A program made the translations under genes and the position numbers. Under the pieces are notes generated by a model. The model saw only the letters and a list, made by a program, of their open reading frames with translations, was not told the DNA's origin and searched no databases. A DNA stretch of 64,000 bases from Polytrichum commune (lineage: Eukaryota; Streptophyta; Polytrichopsida; Polytrichales; Polytrichaceae), in NCBI GenBank assembly GCA_950295325.1, contig OX485809.1, forward strand, positions 9,610,001-9,674,000, given 5' to 3'. Below, piece by piece: positions 48,831-63,420 of the stretch (position 1 is its first letter; each line of letters starts with the position of its first letter).

Positions 48831-49042
48831 CTAGGGACTCGTGGTGTTTATGTAAACTCATCCGTTGCGAAGGTGAAAACATAGTGAATTATTTTGGCAA
48901 CTTGTAAATAAATTCAGAGACATTGATTACTTTAGTCTAGTGGTGAAACAACTTTCAATTTTGTAGGGGATTTTTTTTTTAATAATTGGAGCCCCTTCAT
49001 CTATGATGGATGAGTTTACATAGACGTCATAAATCCCAAGCC
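48831..49042. mobile_element. MITE family A, copy 4
   Basis: GCTAGGGACTCGTGGTGTTT at the left and CGTCATAAATCCCAAGCC at the right. A fragment of the same right half recurs at about 50061-50130. Confidence 0.7.
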
Positions 49043-49490
49043 AGTTCACATGCTCATTTACTTGTGTATCATGCACCCGTCACCAATATCGTACATACTC
49101 GAGAGGTGGGAGCCAACCTCTGAAAGGATGGAAGTAACCTTACACCGGAGGTCAGTAAAAACATGGTCACGGTCTGAAAGAATGGGTTCCCATTCAGTGA
49201 CATGCTATGCATTTGTAAGAAGTTGATTAGCATTGAGGGTGTGGATGAGTTAGGATTTCTTCACAAAAGCAAGGTCCAAAAAGTTAGCTAGCTGCTAGTT
49301 TGGTAACTTTGAATTAAACATCAATTCTAACTAGGTGGGTGTGGGCATGTGATTGATTATTTCTCATGTGAGTTAACTACCTCATGTATTAGTTAATTTT
49401 CTTAACCATGTTGCAACCACTATGTAATTGATTTGAGTAGGTTCCTATTCTAACCAAAGCCTTACCCGGAAAAGTGGGGGTGGGCTCTTA

Positions 49491-49991
49491 GGGCCACTCC
49501 ACACATGAGCCAAGAGCCATGACCATGAAATTGTGGGAGCCCAATAGAAAGTGTTCAAAGGCCGTCCCAAAACACCTCCAAAATCATGTAGTGTGATCAC
49601 GGACCCTCGAGTGTAGTGTGAAGTTATGTGTGTTTTGGGCCCTCAACCAAACGCTACTTCGATGAATATCTAGTCATGCAGGCCCTCGCACATGATAAAA
49701 TAGAATGAATCAACAGTTATGAGCATTTGAGATGCCATGGTCTCCCGGTTTTGTGTTAGGCCTACCTCCAAGAGATGGTTTTTGAAAAATAGTCCAAGTG
49801 ACCATGAAACACGATCCATTCAATGTCATGTAGGAAACCATGTAGACTTTACATCCATCTTGCATTCAAGTACTCCATCGGTCCCTCAAGCGTAGTGTGA
49901 AGTAAACTTGGACCGCCTCTGCCTTTTCCACCAATGAGAGTGCTTGAAGTTCAATGGTCACGGGCTCCCAGTCTCATGCGTGTAGTGATCC
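49491..49991. mobile_element. Harbinger-like MITE family B, copy 2
   Basis: Starts GGGCCACTCCACACATGAGC after TTA. It is collinear with 19789-20289 throughout, including GACTTTACATCCATCTTGCA and GGTCCCTCAAGCGTAGTGTG, and ends GTAGTGATCC, a mutated right terminus. Confidence 0.8.
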
Positions 49992-52900
49992 TTGGTCTAG
50001 CAACACCTAGTTACACTGAAGTGTCCCTCGACTCGTATGGGGGTTGTCTGTACTAAGTTAGAGCCCCTTCATCCACAATGGATGAGTACTTTACTTAGAC
50101 GCCATGAAACCCAAGCCATTTGGTTCAAATTTTGAGTGGGAATGTCGTGCACTTATGTGTTGTGCAAGCATCACATTGTGAGCATCATGATCAACTCAAG
50201 CATTCAAGGCTAAAAACACACAACACATATTGTTCAAAAGAGTCGATAGAGGTAATAAACCATCTATAATTTGTTTTGGTTGGTTTCGTATATTTTTGTT
50301 TAAGTTGGATGAGATGTGTGTGCATAAATATTTAGCAGTGTCATCAAGGATTGTCTAGTGTAGGAGACTAGCTTGGACCCGGTGAGTGCGTACCTAAGCG
50401 GTAGAGCCCATTGCATTTGGGCATATGAATCGGTTGTGGTTTTTCCACCTTTTTGGAACAATAGGCAGTGATGGGGAACAACAAGGTGACGGCCTCACCA
50501 CCGCCATATTGTCCACTGTACATCACACACGCACTTCCACAAGTTTTGTTATGTGAGTTTGCTCATCAAAAAGTTGGTAATCATGAAAGAGCCAAAATAC
50601 CAACCTTGCAAGTAAAAGAACTACTAAAACATACCCACCAAATTTCAATTACATACTTGACATGTCTCATACTAAACAAACAAACACAAGCACCAACCAC
50701 ATCCACCTAAATTTATTGGGGCTACCTATATATGCCACATAGTGCCCATCTTCCAAAAAGAAGGCACTAAACCTTAAAAACCATCCTATGGTAACATGAA
50801 TGACCTTAAGGCCAATGGGCACTCAATCACATCCAAGCAAAAATGCACTAAGTTTTTTTTTTTTTTTCCTTTTTCCTTTTCATGAAGTCTTACTTGAATA
50901 TATGATGCCCACATACCTTATTACCACATAAGGTAGGCGTGCTTTACTCGAACACAACAATAATCCATAAACTAGTTTTTGAGTGGTATGTGCTTAGGTG
51001 TGGATATAAGAACTAGCACCAAACATACACGTGTGTAGAAGAGAATGGACTACATGCTAAAATATGTTGCCTAATCTAAACTTCGTAGTCAACATGGTTG
51101 AGAGGACCCATATGAGCATGAGAATCTCCACTTTGAGATTGGCACAATATATTCATACGAGCTATGGAAATTATGAAACAAATGGATGTGGACACGATTT
51201 GGATTTGTTGACCATCTTGCCCCAATTGTGTGTCTTGTATCTTACAAAAAAACTCATAGGTGCATAGAGAAAAGAGTATCCATCTAAGACGCATCTACGT
51301 TAACTTAGAACATGAATTCCTTTACACAAGTGTGAAGCGACTTCCATTCTTGCCGACACTTGATCCCATTTCTCTTCCTCCGTGTCGACCCACATACCGA
51401 CCGGACCCTACCGACCTCGAGTCGAGGTACAACATGATTCACGAGTTTGAACTTCGATATGCTCGAAAGGTGCGATGCCAACTACTAAGGAGCCACTCCC
51501 TATGGAAAGAACGGAATTTGAAAGCCCTCCATTATTTGAGGATCAACCCTAGACCCTTCCAAGTCAAAGGGTTTGGGTGACAAAATGTATGCCCCAAACA
51601 AAAAGGCCATCATCATTCACACATCTCAAATCGCCCGTACCTTGCCTCGGGCCACCACCATAAGGTCCCTCCACTCCCAACAAAGCAAACAAACGGCCGG
51701 GCCTTGTGATAAGTTAACGAGGGGGATGATGACATGATGCACGGACACCTAGTACCTTACCCCCATGTAATGCATATTTTCGCTTACCACAAGTGGATCC
51801 CTAAAACTACACTAAACATATCTCATTTAGTAGTGTGGTCCACATTGTTCGTCATTGATACACGTTGAATGTCTTGCAATCATTAGGAGGCAATAAGGGA
51901 AGGTGTCGTATGATACATGTTTCGACGAGTAGTTATAATGGTCGCTTCAATTAACATGGTACACCAGTTTGAATGTCACTCCATCTCATACGTTTGGTGG
52001 AGTTATATGTCATCTGACTACACAAAATTGGATGTCTAATTACTATCCGCCTTTCAGTGCGGTGTTGTGAAATGAATTTATCGACACGAGAAAGATGTGT
52101 ACATATAGTTCCATTGGTGTTGTGGGAGACAAGTGCCAACCAACTTGTCTATGGCCATTCAAGGTGTTCACCTTCAAAAGGACACGCTAATCTTTAGGGG
52201 GAGGGGGAACTTTTAAATCTTGTAATGCCCCGATTTGGAATTACACATAGCCTTAAAGCAAATAAAAATAAAGCAACACTATGATTCACACAAGCGGCAT
52301 TATTATTATTGTTATTGTTATTGTTATTATATAGATTCATTACAAGTCCATCGCATAGACCCGTTGGTCTACAACCACAAAATGACAACTAAATCTACCA
52401 CCCTAGTAGATACATGTATCATCTTATGGTCGTCGATGGTTGTTTTGTCCACTCAAACCTTGTAGTTGATGAGACACATTGGTTTTGGATGTAAAACTAG
52501 AGTTTATTGTTGTAAACATGTTTACATGTACATTATGTTATGATGAAAATAGCACGCATCGAGTGATATTTCGACCACATTGCTTCTCAAAGTATGTATA
52601 ATTAGGGTTCCCGTCACATGTTTTAATTTTTACCCTCCAATGCACATGCATTATTACTTTAGGACATAATGTGATGTCTACATTACCTTAGAACTTGGTG
52701 ATAGATGTGCAATTTTCCATCCATTCTCTCTCCAAATTCGAGCTTATTGTGTCCATTGACTTGTTGGCTGAACAAAGAGACTCGATGTTCCAAACGTTTC
52801 CCCAATCCACAATCCCCCAATGCATGAGCCCCTTGCACAATCTACATATGTATTCATACTTCAAAAGGTTGTATTTTGGTTCCTTTCTTGTAATTGATTT

Positions 52901-54839
52901 TTCAATTTGTGTAAAAAATAATAATAATATAAATCAATCAAAAGGCTATTATCAGTGAATGTTGTGGTAAATAGTGAGTTGAGTTTCACTAGACTAAATC
53001 AGACCCTTCGGTACATAATCTACTATGAAACCTCTACAAACATTCAAAACTAGGAGAATGTTGAACCGATCACATAGTTTGTTAAAATAACCACGGACAT
53101 GCATTGTGTGATCACATGACCTGTCAAATTTTGATTTTCATTGCATATAAAGAGGAGCAAGGTGTCACCTTTGTGTTAGAATTTAAGAACTTCGCCAACG
53201 CTTCTATAAGCACCTTTGTGGTCATTTTAACAAGTACGTGGTCAATTTAACAACCCCATGGAACTAATGTGCCAATATTATTTCTTACCAATCACGCAAA
53301 TGTCATAAAGAAGGTATGGTTATGGCCCCCAAGGTTTGGAAGAATTTTGAATATCAACCATAATTTGTTATATAACGGTGGGGTCAATATGTTGTTTCTT
53401 ACATTGTTCATGAACCAATGATGTACCTTACTTATGTTTTAAATTATTTTGATTGGAAAGCATATGGTTACAATGACTAAATTGCAACCATGTATACATC
53501 AATTTCAACTCATTTCCTCTTGGAAAAGCATGACAAGTACATACAATATCAAGAACATTTGAGGTTGACATGACTCACTAATGGTGGGTTAACGAAGGAG
53601 ATGATAAAGTAAGCATACCCAAATCAATAGGCACTTGACCTGAATCCTACGCTTAGGAGTCTTGTACAATACAAACACAATGATTGTGAAGATGTAGACC
53701 ATCTGAACATTTGATATAGGTGTTGGTTTTAAGTCGTCTACTTACAAATGAAACTTCAAACCATTGCGACTATTGCATAAAGTGTCCAAATGATGCGTCT
53801 TTTGATGCAATTTAATTTCTTTTAACTTTGCAAATAAGAAAATATGAAAGTTATAATGATAATAAATGTTCATTGTCTATTATGTTGGTTTTAGGCATAC
53901 TTACCTTAGAATGTTGCAATCTAAATCGTGCATAGAAGTGGTGCAAGTACGTTACAAAATTGTATTTTCATAAAAAATTACAAATGATAAAGTAGTCCAC
54001 ATATCACTCAAGATGCCACAAAAACATCACGATATAAATAAGGGAAACATCACATGGGCCCTCATAATAAAAGAATCCCTTCGGAGCCCCCCCCCCCCCC
54101 CCGCACACCCCCCACACTATGCGTTAATTCATATGAATTGGGTTGCCCTAGATTAATTAATGGTAGTCATTGTTTATGAAGGCATGTTCAAACCAGTGAC
54201 CACAAACCATGACCGTCATTTTCTAGATCTTTGTTTGGTTGTGAGTTGAGTGGCGGCCTCACTTTTCTTTACACAAGGTCATCAACAAAAGATTGTAAGT
54301 GACTTATGATCTGGATGATATTTGGTGATCACCCAATTTTTGCAACAAGACAACCCAAATAAGGTGTTTCTTCCATAAACAAAAGTCATGATAGTTGGGA
54401 AATTATTTTACTAACATCAATTCATAGTAACATAATGCAATAACATATTTGTAAGAATCCTATACTTAGTTACATAGTCAAGTATAGATTATTTGTAGTA
54501 AAGTTCCATCTGCATATTCGCATCCAAAACGGTGCACCCCCAACCTAATTCCACTTTAAACTATTACATGTGACCAAGACTTTAATAAAAGGGTGTGATG
54601 TACTCTTGGTCAAGGCTTTGGACTCTTGATCATGTGAATCTTTTTATCTTTTTATCTTTTTTTTCTCTTTTTTTTCTCTTTTTTTTTCCCCTCATGGCAC
54701 GTGTGTAAATTGGACCCCATGTGTCATGTCAAATCGATATCGTGAAACTTGTAGTCTCACCTTCGGACTAATGTATGTGGATGCTATTGGGTTTGCTTTT
54801 CATGTTCTCCAACTTTTTTCAACTACAATTACACAACAA
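49992..54839. other. Gene-free region with small repeats
   Basis: The sequence around 51110-51310 resembles 10619-10760 and, inverted, 13010-13200 (an old dispersed repeat). TTATTG/TTATTA repeats lie at about 52297-52331, poly-T near 50855 and a poly-C run near 54088. The open stretch at 51260-51580 has no ATG start and no known domain. No gene is supported. Confidence 0.45.
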
Positions 54840-55190
54840 AACTAGCGTTGCATTAGCAAATCTACAATGAAACATATGCAAAAAAGAAAAAGAAAAAGAA
54901 GGATTGAAAATTGAACATCAATTTATTTAATTATGGTTATTGGACATGCATGTTTGTTGATTTCTTAACTAGATATCCAAGTCCTCCCAAATATGCTCAC
55001 TATTGAGTATGGAGTAGTTATTAATATTTGAGAACATACTCCAATCTCTTTTGAACACATGTCTATATGATGTTTGCTCTTCGATCCCTTGTTGAACCAC
55101 GTACCAATCAAATCTAGGGGTCCAGTTAAGAAAACAAGCCACTTAAGACCCGTCTCCTTTAGATGTAGGGGTTTTGTGGGCACTAGGAAG
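54840..55190 (+). repeat. Dispersed repeat family F, copy 1
   Basis: GCATTAGCAAATCTACAATG, an AAAAAGAAAAAG tract, GTTGATTTCTTAACTAGAT, CCAAGTCCTCCCAAATATG and GAGTAGTTA(T)TAAT recur in order at 62700-62950 and 63567-63900. No terminal inverted repeat or coding region is seen; the element type is unknown. Confidence 0.65.
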
Positions 55191-57664
55191 CATTGGGCTC
55201 TTTCATGCCACGTTACTAGTTCAAATTTATTGTCCGCAATTGTTCCAAATTGAATGAGCGTAGAAGTGGGTCATGCCAACGAGATCGATCATGGGCTCGT
55301 CTTGCATGCCATGAATTTAATATATCTCGACCTGGCAAAACTTTTCGTACTTTACAAAAAAATTTCCTCTATTACTATTCCACACTCTTATAAAAGGAAA
55401 AAGCGATGTTCTCAAGTGGTAATTCAACAAACAAGAGACTTGGCAAGATTATAATTCGTGTTGACTCCAAGGGTAGTGGTGAGGCTCAATGGTAGATTTC
55501 ACCACCTTTGACTTTTCCACACATTTGCACCACATTAATGCAAACCGTAGCACGTGGTGGTTTCGACGTATAATTTTGGAATTTGTTGAGAATTTTGAGG
55601 AATCAATTTAGTCTAAAGAGGTATTTTTTAAATTATAAATCACTTAATTTTGCAACATTTGATTGTGAAATAAGAAACAATCCATTCAACAACGGTTTGT
55701 AGAATCCGGATCGGGATGACGGTAACTTACTTGACAAGCATGGTTGTCGGTCATTGTGGTTGAGATCCCCGCTAGCTTGCTTGGTTTGAAAGGTGTAAGG
55801 GTGGTTTGGCATGTGAGATAACTTTGAACATTTGAATCTTATGGCGGGACACTAGTGTTCCGTAATACACCGGTTGAACCCTAAAGCCCGTGTCAGACAT
55901 AAAAAATGGTCAGTTGAAGGCGGTCAAAGCGGCATTGAGATTATCTCAACGCCTTATACACGCTATGATGTTCAAAGTTGGTATTTATTTATTTTATCAC
56001 TTACAACCGCAAAACCAATCGTTAAAGAGGCTCCAATTTATTTGGGACACCGGTGTCCCTATGTACAGTTCATTTGTTGCATGTTGTTGCTATGTTTCTT
56101 TAGAACTTATCTTAAATTAACTCATTCTTTTAGTGCACTCCTTTATATCAATTGAAAATCTTCATTCTATTGAACATTTGAATTAGAATACACAACCCAT
56201 GTGCCCTTGAATGCAAATACACACTTAATAATTTAATCATCAAAGTGACATGCTAATATATTCTTGTTTTCTTTTTAGCATGGGATAATGTACGATTGAA
56301 GTTTAAACCTTAAAAGCAATAAAATGGTGTGTTTTCAAGACTTGTTGCCTATATCTAGCCCTTGGTCCTTTAGGAGTTAAGTGGAACATGGAAATTTGGC
56401 CCTTTGTGTTGGACACTTAAAGCATGAACATCTTGTGGATGCCCAATGTATAGGGTGAGAGAGTGGGCAAGATGGACGAGGGACATGTCACGAGACGACA
56501 CATGGCGTAATGTCATTCCAAGTCAAAGATACATGCAACCTTCATGAGAAGCATGCAAAATGCACGTAGCTTGTCATTTGCTTAGAGGTAATAAGTATAA
56601 GTTATTGGTGATAAATTCCCCAACATGATAAAAATCTATCAACATAGTTGTTAACATACCGTTTAGAACTAAGGTTCGTGGGTGGTGCGACTCTTCCCTT
56701 GGCTTTGTACCTTGAATTTGCTAGCACGATTGATTCGCCTATGTTTTTATGAGCAAGGAAGGAGGGAGGGAGGGAGGGAGGGAGGGAGAGCGGTAATCAT
56801 GAATGAGAGATGCTTCACCTTGATCATAGCCATGAGCTTATATGCAAACTTGACCACTGTAGGCTAAAATATGATTACCATGTGGGATTTAACAATGTCT
56901 TGACCAAATTATGTAAATATTACACATGTCAAAAGTTTATTCCAAGAACTTGGTTTTTGTAGGGTGTTGTTTGGTTTCTTAAAATGATTGCAACTTGACA
57001 TGATTCTAACCCTTAAGAAAATCAAGGGTGTTATGAGATTTTGAGATGACTTGAAATGAAAGATTTAACTGATATGATATGTATAGATAGATAGATAGAT
57101 AGATAGATACACACACATACACACACACATCACCTTAAATACACGTCCATGTGATTCATAGTTGGATTTAACATGTTGATATGACATAAAATCGTGTATA
57201 AGAAGATGACTACAAATATTCATAAGCGGTTTATAGCATGGTTTTATTGTAGACCAACTTATTTACACCATAGTTTGAAATATACAAAAAACACATCATG
57301 TGTATAAGAATAGTGACCCAAATTACTATATAGTACACATATTTGTACATTGGATTGTACAATGTACTTGATCATATTTGGGTCCTATTTTGAACTTATA
57401 TCTTAAATAGGAGAATATCACTAGGAGAACAAAACTATTCTAAGATGGTTTACTTTTTAAAGAAGCAAGCTCTCCGAGGCCCCATCGGGGCTTCGGTAAC
57501 ATGTAACGGTTAACCCTTTCCCCACCCGATTATGGGAATGGAAAACCGGTCCAATGAATGTGGGAAGGAGGAATGAGAAGTGGACGGATACTTATATGAT
57601 GAAGTGTAATCGAGATGGAGTCAGCGTTTCCCTCCCTTTCAAATTTGAAATTCATGTAAGTCAA
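55191..57664. other. Gene-free region with microsatellites
   Basis: (GGGA)n at about 56759-56787 and (TAGA)n followed by (CA)n at about 57083-57130. Open stretches at 55874-56155 lack ATG starts and domains. Confidence 0.45.
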
Positions 57665-58152
57665 GGGGCACTTCACACAAGAGCCAAGAGCCGTGACCAT
57701 GAAATTGTAAGCCCCTAAAGGAAGCGTCCAAAGGCCGTCCCGAGGCCCTTCCAAAATCATGTAGTGTGGTCACGAACCCTCAAGTGTAGTGTGCCTAGGC
57801 CCTCGATCAATGCTATTTCAATGATTTTTTTATTGACGCGGGGTCCTCACGCATGATAGAACATAATAAATCAACGGCTGCGAGATTTTGGAGTGCCATG
57901 ATCTCTTGGTTTTGTGATAAGTTTGGCTCCAAGAAGCGGTTTGAAAAAAATGATCCAAGTGACCATGAAACATGATCCATTCGATGCCATGTAAGAACCC
58001 TTGTAGACTTTACATCCATCTTGCATTCACTTACTCCGTTGATCCCTCAAGTGTAGTGTGAAGTGAACTTGGACCGGCTCCGCCTTTTCCACCAATGAGA
58101 GTGCTTGGAGTGCAATGGTCACGGGCCCTCAGTCTCATGTGTGAAGTGGCCC
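57665..58152. mobile_element. Harbinger-like MITE family B, copy 3
   Basis: GGGGCACTTCACACAAGAGCC at the left, GTGTGAAGTGGCCC at the right, and an interior collinear with copies 1 and 2. An open stretch on its minus strand is not a gene. Confidence 0.8.
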
Positions 58153-58302
58153 TAAGTTAATTTAGTGACACCGAGCTCATCTTGTTTGCCAAAGGGATCA
58201 CCTCATTGGGATCCTGGTTTGGGGGTGTGATGATGTGTCAAATGAGTTAGATAATTATAAAGAACTGGTTTGGAGGCATTGGGCTTGTACGGTGCTCGGG
58301 CT

Positions 58303-58700
58303 CACTACACTAAATGTTGTATTTAGTGTCACCAATTCTATTTGTCTTGCTCAATACTAGTCACAAACCGCCCATGTAGTGTTGACAACACTAAATGTAA
58401 ACCTACCAATATTTGTCATTCCTTTTTAAAAGAAAGAAAGAAATGGGCATTATAGATTGACAATGTCCTAAGAAGTTTCATCCAAACTTCAATCATCCAG
58501 GACAACATTTCATCATAATTTTGTTAGGATGTAAAATGTACCAAACTTTGTATAATTATCGGCATGGATTGTATCCAAATGTAAATGGTCCCTGACAATG
58601 CTTGTAAACTCATTCATAAGAAGTGTCATTAGAAATTTACCACATTGACATAGAATGATACTAAATAAAATATTTAGTGTACTAACTACTGTAGATCTTT
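58303..58700. mobile_element. MITE family C, copy 2
   Basis: Begins CTACACTAAATGTTGTATTT and ends in ATTTAGTGTAC. It matches 9713-10135 in order. Confidence 0.6.
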
Positions 58701-60449
58701 ATTTTATATTTCATATTTCATGGACAACATTTCATCCATTTGACATATCCCCAAAATAAAAGTGAAATGAGGAATATGGGAGCCAACTTCATATGTGACA
58801 TTCATTATGGTGACATGTTTTGTAAAACGTATATAATGAAATTATGATCACAACCACGACTTGTGGTCAAATTATACTACGTAGAATTGTCCGCACCATC
58901 TACAAGAAAAATGGGGTTGGGAAAACATTACTCATAACAAACAATGTTTCGGGAGATGGATGACTTGTCGCTTCCTTACATGGTTTGTCATCGGTCACAT
59001 TTGGTATGTAGTCCATTCACATACCTCTTTGCTCTTTGGCTTTGTACCATCCATTGCAATGGAAACTTCCAAGAAGTAGATTCTTTTCATGTCAATTTGG
59101 AAGAGGGAATCACCATCCCAACACTCGCAAGAGTAACTTCTCATATATGGTCGTTTATCCAAGTGAAGATTGGTTTCAACAACATAACATTATTTGGATT
59201 CATAACAATGTGTGAATGTGGGGAATATCCATGAATATTACGTGGAATATTGTCAATCCCACTAAACATCATTATGAATTTGAATAATGTTATGTTGTTG
59301 AACCCTCTCATTGTTTGTTTGTTGTTTTGTTTTGTTTTGTTTTAATCCACACAAAGAGCACTTCATCCATACCAAGTGATCTCCACTCATGAGCATAGCA
59401 ATTATGTCTCATATACAACTTTAGCATACGAAGGTCTCGTCAGCTAGTGTGACGACATGGATGAAAGTCACGCTTCATGACACATGGTTTGTTATGGGAC
59501 CTTCTATTGAAACTTGTTTCATCGACATTATGAAAAGAATAAAGTAACGACTGTGTCTAGGTACCAGTGTGAATGTGAGCCCGTTAGCCTTATGTTAATC
59601 ATGGTTATCCATGGTGCAACATAAGGTGTTATGCCTCCTTTATTCATCAACACTTAGGACCCCTCTCCGACGCCAAGAACATTGTAGCAAGATGAGAGAG
59701 AGAAAAAAAGGAAGAAAAAGACGATCCGCGTTGTCACAAAAGAAGAAGAAACATCCTCCAAACACGCCATTGAAGGGCAAATTTTGCGATTGGACTACAT
59801 AGTGCAAAAGGATAAATCCTTTCCAAAGCATAGCATTACTCAATGTTTGGCCCTTGTTGTGTGGAACCTCAAAATTTAACAACGAGATGCTCGAAAAGTT
59901 GCGTAGGGAGACTCGTATTCAGATTGAACTCCCAACATCCCACTATTATATTACGAGGGCCCACGCCAGTGAGTAATAGTACGAGGATGTTGCTCCCTTA
60001 ATTGTTTGCAAACAACCATTGTCCTACATCTCAAGCATCTAATTGTTGCATTAACTAATCTACTAGAGGGTCGTTCTTCTTGCTCACTATGGGCGATTGT
60101 CCACGCCAATGCTCGACCACTATATAGGTGGATGCATGTGTATCAATAACGAACATCAACAATGGTACCAAAAAATCTTCCCATGCATATCAAAATCGTA
60201 ATACCATTCATATACTAATATGTGATGAGCATGTCAAGGTGAGAGAATGGTCCAACTACAAAACTCTTTTTCTTTTTCTTATCTTTATGCTCGTGCTTCT
60301 TTCCACCACCGAGTTATTATTTGGATCAGTACCATCCTAGAGCACATCGATACTATGTTAACCCTTTCCTAGGTATGAAGGTTCTTGCATGGTATCGAGA
60401 ACAAATGCACCTTCAAATACCCAATACCCTATTAGTTAGTACAAAACAA
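58701..60449. other. Gene-free region
   Basis: Open stretches at 58944-59234 and 59611-59802 carry no motif I recognise. (GTTTT)n lies near 59325. Nothing else is supportable. Confidence 0.4.
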
Positions 60450-60672
60450 TGTTCGGGGAGGATTTTGAGCATAATCGGTTGAGATCCTACTGTTTCGAAG
60501 TCCAACCGGTTACATGTTGACATCTTTCGGTTTTCCTTCATTAGTTTGAGGTATATTCCATAAATTCGTATGATACAATGGGTAAATTTCTCCAAGTCTT
60601 GAATTTCAACCAGTTATTTCTCAAACTCAACCGGTTCACATGTAACTAACAGCCGGGCCTCCCCATTCATTG
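60450..60672 (+). repeat. Family E dispersed single copy
   Basis: Shares TCGGTTGAGATCCTACTGTT, GTCCAACCGGTTACATGTTG, TCAACCGGTTCACATGTAAC and CCCATTCATTGG with 36058-37350 and 46673-46880. No TATAAATAG. Confidence 0.65.
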
Positions 60673-61024
60673 GTATGAAACCTTGGTCATGTATACTTGA
60701 ATGGTATACAAAAGAAAGACGATACTAATCCAACATCGATCTACACGTTGGTTCAAGTTCACTTGCAAGTGGTGCTTTAGCCCCGTACTTGAGATGGTTG
60801 AAGAAAGCAATGACCAACATGCGATTTATTTATTCATTTCTTGTCATCATCTTGTAAGTCCAAAACCCTCGTCTCAGGTTAGGAACCCCCCCCCCCCCTT
60901 ATGCCTCTCTTATTAGTCCTTGATTTTTGGAGGGACTTTAGTTGTTTGGTGCTCAAATCCAGGGACACAGGCTTGCTCAAGTGAGGCAATTAGGATGGGC
61001 ATTGGACCCATGTGAACATATGTA

Positions 61025-62122
61025 CAGTCCACCCTCTATAAATGTTAGGCGGGTGCAAGCACGGTAAAGTGGATAACTCCTGATCCCTGTCTAGTGTTAA
61101 GTGAAAGTGATTCAATTTTATGTACTAACTTTGAATTTTGTGAAGAAATAAGCCATAGACATTTTTAAAACATCTTGATCTACAAAGCCAAGCAATTTAT
61201 GATGACAAAAAGAATTCCAAGAAAAGTCTACCTATTTTAGAAGACGGTGCAAGTGGCATGCAAGTAGGTGATATTGAATAAGTGACTGTCTAAAATTTGT
61301 TTAAAATATGATAAAATTACATTAAATTGATGGTTTTTTACAGAGTTTTGTGGTGATGCCCTCAAGTAGATAATGAATTCAAGGAATATAAAAAATTCTA
61401 ACTTCAAAATAGTTAAGGTCATAAAATCTACATCCAAAACCAGGCTCAATCATTTGTTTTTGAGCATCACTTTTGATGGTAAGTATTGAAGATCTCAACT
61501 GGAAATTCTACATTTGAGTATTTAACACAATAATAGAGGTCATCATAAAAAAAATCCAATTTAAATAACTCTTTGCTACTACTTTTAGGCCTTTGACCAA
61601 AAAAAAAAATGGTTTTAGTATACCAGAGCACTTTTTTGGTCCACTTTACCATGCTTGCACCTCTGGAGTAAAATTTTCCTAACATTTATAGTGAGTTCAC
61701 ATTGTAACAGTTATAAAAGGAGCTTTTTGAATGCTTAACAAATATAAATTCATTACAATTATGGAGGGAGAGTTTTGCAAAAATTATCATATATAAAATA
61801 TGTGTATCAAATCAATCTTTTATTTTTTTGAAACAAAATAAGAATCAATATAGTCCATATGAATAATTTGATCACAAAAGTCAAATTTGGTGGCTTTTGC
61901 CACTTTGAAAGGTTGTGAGTCAATGTAATGGATGTCATCACACAATATTGGATGTATTTCGTAGGTTAAATTATAAGTGGCAAATTAACAAAGAGGGGAG
62001 TAAATTATTGTTAACATTTAACATAGTTAACATTCTAGTTAGCAATATGAGGGGAGTACGATTTTGGTAACAAATATAATGAGTTAACGTTTATAAGCGT
62101 AACATTTATTGAGGGTGGACTG
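61025..62122. mobile_element. pogo-like non-autonomous element, 1.1 kb
   Basis: CAGTCCACCCTCTATAAATG at the left and the inverse CATTTATTGAGGGTGGACTG at the right, each bordered by TA, the Tc1/mariner-pogo target. The ends are of the same type as 21743-22507. The interior is AT-rich with no transposase frame. Confidence 0.75.
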
Positions 62123-62143
62123 TATAAGGCATGTGGGTGCCAA

Positions 62144-62642
62144 GGGCCACTTTACACACGAGACCGAGAGCCCATGACCGTTACACTTCGAGCATTCTCA
62201 TTGGTGGAAATGGTGGAGCCAGTCCAAGTTCACTTCACACTACGCTTGATTGAGGGACCAACGGAGTATGTGAATGCAAGATGGATGTAAAATCTACATG
62301 GATTCCTACACGGCATCGAATGGATCATGTTTCATGGTCACTTGGATTGTTTTCAAAAACCACCCCTCGGAGGTTGGCCTAACACAAACCCAGGAGACCA
62401 TGGCATTTTGAATGCTCGCCACTGATTTATTCTATTTTATCATGTGTGAGGACTACGCGAATAGAAATTTGCCGAAATAGCATTTGGTCGAGGGCCCGCT
62501 CACATATGGCTTCACACTACGCTCGAGGATCTGTGACCACGCTACATGATTTTGGAGGTGTCTTGGGACGGCCTTTAGACACTTTCTTTTGGGCTCTCAC
62601 AATTTCATGGTCACGGCTTTTGGCTCGTGCGTGAAGTGACCC
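62144..62642. mobile_element. Harbinger-like MITE family B, copy 4 (inverted)
   Basis: GGGCCACTTTACACACGAGACC at one end and GCGTGAAGTGACCC at the other. The interior is the reverse complement of copies 1-3. Confidence 0.8.
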
Positions 62643-62699
62643 TAAGTGGCTTGTTTCTCTTGTTCTCTAGCAGGCTATTGTTTATTCTTATGCTTCAAA

Positions 62700-62950
62700 T
62701 TTGTGATGCATTAGCAAATCTACGATGGAAAATCAACACAAATCATAGAAAAAAATCCATATCTCCTTATTTAGGTTATGCTTTATCCTGAAATACGTGT
62801 CCGTTGATTTCTTATCTAAATACACGAGTCCTTCCAATTATGTTCACTATCGAGTGCGGAATAGTTAATAAAATTTGAAGACATGGTCCGATCTCTCATA
62901 AACATCGTTTCTTACCAATTTGAAATCACATGAGCTAGTGACACCAGCTC
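62700..62950 (+). repeat. Dispersed repeat family F, copy 2
   Basis: GATGCATTAGCAAATCTACG, TTGATTTCTTATCTAAATAC and ATGTTCACTATCGAGTGCGG match copies at 54840 and 63567. Confidence 0.6.
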
Positions 62951-63039
62951 AATAAAGAATGCATAATGTTGGCCTTGCCAAAGGGAGCCCTAGGCCACGT
63001 TTTTCACCTCATAGCACACCTCCCCCTTAATCGAATCGT

Positions 63040-63420
63040 AGGAGACTAATGAGAAATGGAGGAATGAAGAACACACTAGACACCTTACAACAAGAAGGAT
63101 TATTAATGTGTGCCTACCGTATGGGATGGATGACAATGCCAAAATCTCATCCACACCATACCATAACCATACCATACCACACTTCCCCATGACGGATGAG
63201 GAACGGAGGGATGAAGAACACACGAGAGACATCTAACGTGTATGAGGATAGTTGGCTTCTGCCCATGGGTTGGGACAGGATGAGGCCAAAATCCTGATAC
63301 TCCCATATCATACCATACTTGCCATGAGCCATGATGGAAATAGTACTCTATGGATGAGAAAGGGGAGTAACGGAGGAACCCATTTGACACCTACCATGGA
63401 TGAAACTCGTTGATATGTGC
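63040..63420. repeat. Imperfect tandem repeat, about 145-155-bp period, ~2.5 units
   Basis: GGA(G)GGATGAAGAACACAC-type blocks occur near 63060 and 63205, with a weaker third near 63360. Each is followed by GACA(T/C)CT and then ATACCATA clusters. Confidence 0.6.

Noticed and set aside
51260-51580. 106-residue open stretch
   Set aside because: Begins with GTG, overlaps an old dispersed repeat and shows no domain.
57813-58019. 68-residue open stretch on the minus strand
   Set aside because: Lies wholly inside a family B MITE and is not conserved as a frame in the other copies.
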